Source: Emticicia fluvialis (lineage in GTDB: Bacteria > Bacteroidota > Bacteroidia > Cytophagales > Spirosomataceae). From it: a DNA stretch of 64,000 nt. The stretch spans positions 1 through 64,000 of the forward strand of contig NZ_JANUSD010000020.1 in assembly GCF_024793945.1 (NCBI RefSeq), in the 5' to 3' direction. How positions within the stretch are numbered: the stretch's first letter is position 1; each line of letters starts with the position of its first letter. A model generated the notes under the pieces. It was not told the DNA's origin and searched no databases. It saw nothing but the letters and a program-made list of their open reading frames with translations. The position numbers and the translations under genes were made by a program. This document shows, one piece after another, positions 60,476 through 64,000 of the stretch.

Positions 60476-61263
60476 TTGAAAGTAGAAGTGTTTGATATTG
60501 TGCCTGGCGGGTCGTTTCTGATGATTCTGATTTTATCCGGATACCCCTTGTCGTTATAAGTCAGTTCTCTTTTGGATTGCAGGCTTTCAGTTTCTTTGAA
60601 TGAATCTGACTGAAAAGTAAATACTTTTGAGGAAACTATGTTGTTATCGCCGAATGGAAGAAACGAATTGAGGGGGCGTACAAGCCAGTAAAATTTTATT
60701 TCTGGTATGCCCGAAAAGAAATTGCGTTTATTGTCGAAGGTATGTTCGGTTATGGTAGGCGGGGCGACCAGGTCAGACCTGAAAACCCTGAAGGGATTCC
60801 CAAGATTATTGTATTCAATGCTTCTGTTTATACCCAGCTTATACCTGCTCAAAACATTAATGGGTCTGTTTCGTAGGTCATATTCCACGGTTATTTCATC
60901 ATCGGGGTCACCGTTGGTGGTCTGAACAATTTTAACGGCATTATCTCGGCCGTCATAAGTTCCTTCAAATCTTTTTATATTTTTCAAATCTGCCTCATCT
61001 CTTACCGCTTTTACTCTGCCTTTTGAATCATACTCAAAAAATGCAATTACTTTATTGACTGTATCTTTACTGGCATTAAGGTCAAAGCTGAGGAGTTTTT
61101 CTATTCTGCCATCTTTTAAAATAATAAAATCATAATGAAATGTTTTAATGATTGGGTTTTCTTGTACAAACCTTACCAACCTGCAGGTGTCCAGGTCTTC
61201 AACCTTACGGCAGGCAGATACAAACAATACCAGAAAAATAGTCAGTAGAAGAAGAAGTCTCAT
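60457..61263 (-). CDS. Lipoprotein of unknown function
   Basis: A 268-residue protein with a lipoprotein signal (LFLVLFVSAC, lipid Cys at residue 18). The rest is rich in beta-strand and charged residues, with several YDxxGRVKAVRD and YDLRNRPINVLSR-like repeats that resemble RHS/YD-like lipoproteins common in Bacteroidota (DUF4595-like). Function unknown. The start is one base after the stop of the SDR gene, so the two are coupled. Confidence 0.82.
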   Translation of the reverse strand: MRLLLLLTIFLVLFVSACRKVEDLDTCRLVRFVQENPIIKTFHYDFIILKDGRIEKLLSFDLNASKDTVNKVIAFFEYDSKGRVKAVRDEADLKNIKRFEGTYDGRDNAVKIVQTTNGDPDDEITVEYDLRNRPINVLSRYKLGINRSIEYNNLGNPFRVFRSDLVAPPTITEHTFDNKRNFFSGIPEIKFYWLVRPLNSFLPFGDNNIVSSKVFTFQSDSFKETESLQSKRELTYNDKGYPDKIRIIRNDPPGTISNTSTFNYDCLK

Positions 61264-61264
61264 T

Positions 61265-61981
61265 TCAGAAGATTTTGGCCAATAACCATTCGGGTAATAT
61301 TTTCATTAAAGTTGCTAATAAAACATACCTTTTGGTAACATAAACCACACTTTTTTTAGCTGCTATGGCATTGGCAATCTGTGCCGCTGCTTTTTCAGGA
61401 GTAGCCACCCAAAACATACCTTTATTTTGTTTGGTCATGGGTGTATCAACAAAACCCGGCCTAATATCTGTAACCTGAATATGATGGTTGTTTTTTGCCG
61501 AACGTAGCCGCAGGCCTTCCATATAGCTCGAAACAAAGGCTTTAGAGGCATGGTACTCCGGCGCATAAGGACTGCTACGCACAGCCGCAACTGATGACAC
61601 CCCCACAATGTGCCCGCCACCTTTCTTTTTAAAATAATCGTAAGCCCATTGGGCAATGCCCACAAAGCCTCTTACGTTAGTGTCTATGGTTTTTATTTCT
61701 TCATCAAATGTAGCCTTACCAAAACCCACCCCGGCATTAATAATAATCTGGTCAAATCCACCATTGATATCGGCCAGCATTTGCATAATTTTTCTGGCGT
61801 TTTCAAAATCTGACATATCCATTTCAGCTATATGCACCGGTTTATCAGGATAGGCATTCCTGATTTCTTCAAGCAAGGCTAAACGACGGCCGGTTAGGGT
61901 TACTTCATTGCCCTGTGCAATCAGTTTTTCTGCCAAAGCCCGACCTATGCCCGATGTGGCGCCTATAATGATGGTTTTCAT
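61265..61981 (-). CDS. Short-chain dehydrogenase/reductase
   Basis: A 238-residue NAD(P)-dependent enzyme. GATSGIG (7-13), NAGVG, VSSVAAVRSSPYAPEYHASKAF (catalytic Ser, Tyr and Lys, about 130-152) are visible. The C-terminal stretch TPEKAAAQIANAIAAKK with a hydrophobic end suggests a membrane-associated SDR. Substrate not known. Next to sprA and coupled to the lipoprotein gene. Confidence 0.92.
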   Translation of the reverse strand: MKTIIIGATSGIGRALAEKLIAQGNEVTLTGRRLALLEEIRNAYPDKPVHIAEMDMSDFENARKIMQMLADINGGFDQIIINAGVGFGKATFDEEIKTIDTNVRGFVGIAQWAYDYFKKKGGGHIVGVSSVAAVRSSPYAPEYHASKAFVSSYMEGLRLRSAKNNHHIQVTDIRPGFVDTPMTKQNKGMFWVATPEKAAAQIANAIAAKKSVVYVTKRYVLLATLMKILPEWLLAKIF

Positions 61982-61998
61982 TGATGTATAATAAGAAA

Positions 61999-62024
61999 GG
62001 GTTACAGTTTTGAAACGGTAACCC
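61999..62024 (-). terminator. Hairpin downstream of sprA
   Basis: GGGTTAC / GTAACCC stem with a second GTTT/AAAC pairing inside, followed on the minus strand by TTTCTTATTAT. A weak terminator between sprA and the SDR gene. Confidence 0.6.
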
Positions 62025-62049
62025 TAATGTATGAATAAACTTCCGGTTT

Positions 62050-64000
62050 TTACTGGTCTGATAAATTAAATCTGAGGTTGATACCGCCAGTAGTGGTTCT
62101 TCGCGGATACGAGAAGTTGGTAACAAACGGGGTATTATTGGTGTGGTCAACATAGAAGTTCAGCAAAACGCGTTTATTTACCTGATAGGTAATTCTTGGC
62201 CCCCATTGCAGGTTATAGTTTCCTTGCGTTGGCTGGGGGTCTCCGTCCAAGCGGCGCTGAATCGCTTTTATGTCACGAATGGTGAATGCAAACTGGAAAT
62301 TAAGGTCATTTTTCAGGGTAACAACTCTACCATCCCGGCCTCTCAAAGGTAGTTTTACTCCACTTTTCCTGAATCCCAGATTGAAGACCAGGTCTGAACT
62401 GCTATACTCAGCCACCTGCGAATTGGATAGATTCAATACTGCTCTGCGTTCGCGGTTCCAGTCAAACCTGCCTGATATCTTACTTTTGGTAGTAAACTGT
62501 ACGCCGATGAAAGGCGCAAACTTTTCTTCTAATGAAATGGTGCTCATTATTAGTGCAGGCAAGTACAGATTACGCGCACCCACCATTACGTTTTCATTCA
62601 CTATACTAGCCAGAGGGTAGCCTGCCAGTGCCCAGTCTATTTTTTGCGCATCATATAACAAAGACGAAGTAAAATTGCCTACGTTGTAGCTGGCAGTATA
62701 GCTATGGCTGATAGCAATAGAACTGAAAACATTTTTGAAAGGCTCAAGATTTGCCAATCCGGTATAGTCAATGCGCCAGTTTGGCATAGGCATTGTGAGC
62801 TTTTTATCAGAGAATGGGAACCTCTTCAGGTTTAGTGTTTTGGCATCTTTACCGCTATAGGCAGCAATAAATGCCGGTATAAGCACATCCTGAGAGTTTT
62901 CTGCATAGGCGCCTGCTTCACCATTGCCGCTTCCTGCCTGCATGGTATTTAAACGGTTAATGATAATCTCGCGGTTGGTTTTCATGTTTTCAAAAACCTG
63001 ATACCTGTAATTATTGCCCACTTCCATTTTTTCAAAGAAAGTATTAAATGCCCAGAAAGACATACCGAAGTTTCCGGTTCTGATAGGGCTCTTTCTTTCA
63101 TATTGTTGGCTTGTTGCATTGAAAACGTAATATTCCTGATAGCTATCTCCGCGGCTGAAATTGCCACTTATCTGCATTCTGAAATCCTTGAATGGCTCAA
63201 TCGTTGTCCGGTAGCTGAATCTGCGTTGCAGAGACTGCGTGTAGGGTTGAGTAATGAGGTCAGTTTTTGATAACCACCCTTTCTCATTGGCCTGATTAAT
63301 AAAGGCCCGGTTACGGTACTGATTACCCAGTACAAATCCCATGCTCTCTGAGGTAAGGTATGAGCCGTCTAAACCAAAGAATTTGGGCTCAGGCATAAAG
63401 CCGGGCAGAATGGTTGTTTCAATAACGGAGTAGTCGTAGTCTATACCACGTACTGCCATCAGCAGGCGCGTAAACGACTTGGCTACATTGCTTGGCGCTA
63501 CTTCCAGGTTTTCGTCATCACCCGGGGTGCGGGTAAATCTTTTTCTTTCCTGATTTGGCGAATTGGCAAAACGCAGGTATTTAACCTTGTTATAAAGTTT
63601 TACGAAATCTATTTTTCCTCTTATTCCGGTTTCTCTTCCGTTTCTGATTGTATTGCCAAATGCCTTTCCGTTGGCATCTGCCAGGTTCAGCGCCATAGCT
63701 TGGTAATTAAAATTATTATTGTATTTAAAATCACCTGTTACCCAGTCCAGCAGGAAGAACTTATCAAGAGGCAGCCTGTAAGTAAAGCGCATCTCCTGAT
63801 TAAAGTTTTTGGCTCGTCCGGGTTTTACAATATTGCTTAATAATTTACTCTCATTGTCGCCGTATGGTTCATCAATAACGGCGTTCATAGTTGCGGTGTA
63901 AGTAAAGAGGATGCTCCTTGACAAATTCCACTGTAAATCATACTGGCGGTTCAGCAGGAAATACTTCTCAAAATAAGGTACCACACCATTGGTGGTTAAG
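62050..64000 (-). CDS. sprA: SprA/Sov, type IX secretion outer-membrane translocon (3' end; gene continues past window)
   Basis: About 649 C-terminal residues of a much larger protein; the frame is open to the window edge, so no start is present. SprA forms the giant 36-strand outer-membrane barrel that exports type IX cargo. The sequence is made of alternating beta-strands (SKISGRFDWNRERRAVLNLSNSQ, VLLNFYVDHTNNTPFVTNF) ending in TTTGGINLRFNLSDQ, typical of the family C terminus. It agrees with the type IX domain on the GH44 protein. Identification rests on the overall pattern and ending, not on the missing N-terminal half. Confidence 0.9.
   Translation of the reverse strand, partial: LTTNGVVPYFEKYFLLNRQYDLQWNLSRSILFTYTATMNAVIDEPYGDNESKLLSNIVKPGRAKNFNQEMRFTYRLPLDKFFLLDWVTGDFKYNNNFNYQAMALNLADANGKAFGNTIRNGRETGIRGKIDFVKLYNKVKYLRFANSPNQERKRFTRTPGDDENLEVAPSNVAKSFTRLLMAVRGIDYDYSVIETTILPGFMPEPKFFGLDGSYLTSESMGFVLGNQYRNRAFINQANEKGWLSKTDLITQPYTQSLQRRFSYRTTIEPFKDFRMQISGNFSRGDSYQEYYVFNATSQQYERKSPIRTGNFGMSFWAFNTFFEKMEVGNNYRYQVFENMKTNREIIINRLNTMQAGSGNGEAGAYAENSQDVLIPAFIAAYSGKDAKTLNLKRFPFSDKKLTMPMPNWRIDYTGLANLEPFKNVFSSIAISHSYTASYNVGNFTSSLLYDAQKIDWALAGYPLASIVNENVMVGARNLYLPALIMSTISLEEKFAPFIGVQFTTKSKISGRFDWNRERRAVLNLSNSQVAEYSSSDLVFNLGFRKSGVKLPLRGRDGRVVTLKNDLNFQFAFTIRDIKAIQRRLDGDPQPTQGNYNLQWGPRITYQVNKRVLLNFYVDHTNNTPFVTNFSYPRRTTTGGINLRFNLSDQ

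Overview
The window is a chromosomal stretch of a Bacteroidota bacterium, most likely of the order Cytophagales. The grounds are: the C-terminal part of SprA/Sov (the type IX secretion outer-membrane translocon), a GldF gliding-motility ABC permease, a C-terminal type IX sorting domain on a GH44 enzyme, tandem DUF4199 membrane proteins, several TAnnTTTG promoter boxes (some with TTTG or TTG 19-21 bases upstream), and a tmRNA tag ending SYAMAA. No rRNA or tRNA gene, CRISPR array, insertion sequence or prophage was seen.

Layout. (1) 0.2-7.6 kb, minus strand: plant-polysaccharide genes (GH9 cellulase, Dabb protein, GH44 endoglucanase/xyloglucanase, aldo/keto reductase, sialate-O-acetylesterase-type esterase). 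(2) 8-17.4 kb: an SRPBCC protein, a LytS/LytT-type two-component pair with a serine hydrolase, an S9 peptidase, and an AraC regulator divergent from a PhyH dioxygenase/aldo-keto reductase pair. (3) 17.5-27.4 kb: a glucuronoxylan locus. A LacI regulator with an N-terminal zinc ribbon and a palindromic operator faces an esterase-UxuA-GH67-SDR-GH43-GH10 operon. (4) 28-34.2 kb: a GbsR/MarR-controlled RND efflux operon with two matching inverted-repeat operators. (5) 34.3-42.8 kb: AraC regulator, DUF983, a GMC oxidoreductase with its small Tat-exported partner, a DEAD-box helicase, an amidohydrolase, a DUF2059 protein and a nucleotidyltransferase-fold protein. (6) 42.8-54 kb: tmRNA, Tex, a lipoprotein, an HI0933-type flavoprotein, a solute symporter, an orphan tyrosine recombinase, PdxA, a hydroxyacid dehydrogenase, YbeY and MeaB. 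(7) 54-64 kb: GcvH, a dihydroorotase homologue lacking its metal motif, two DUF4199 proteins, GldF, PhzF, QueA, IspD, a lipoprotein, an SDR enzyme and SprA.

How the genes work together. In the xylan locus GH10 cuts the backbone, GH43 trims xylo-oligomers or arabinose side chains, the SASA esterase probably removes acetyl groups and GH67 releases (4-O-methyl)glucuronate. UxuA and the SDR enzyme (probable fructuronate reductase) would handle the hexuronate. No SusC/SusD pair, sugar transporter or uronate isomerase is present in the window.

I found no clearly new multi-gene defence or biosynthetic system. The observations most worth following are regulatory or concern altered proteins: the paired GbsR operators, the zinc-ribbon LacI with its triple half-site operator, a hairpin just after the xylan operon promoter, a 27-codon leader ORF whose stop overlaps the queA start, the metal-site-less dihydroorotase, and the tyrosine recombinase with Lys in place of its first catalytic Arg.
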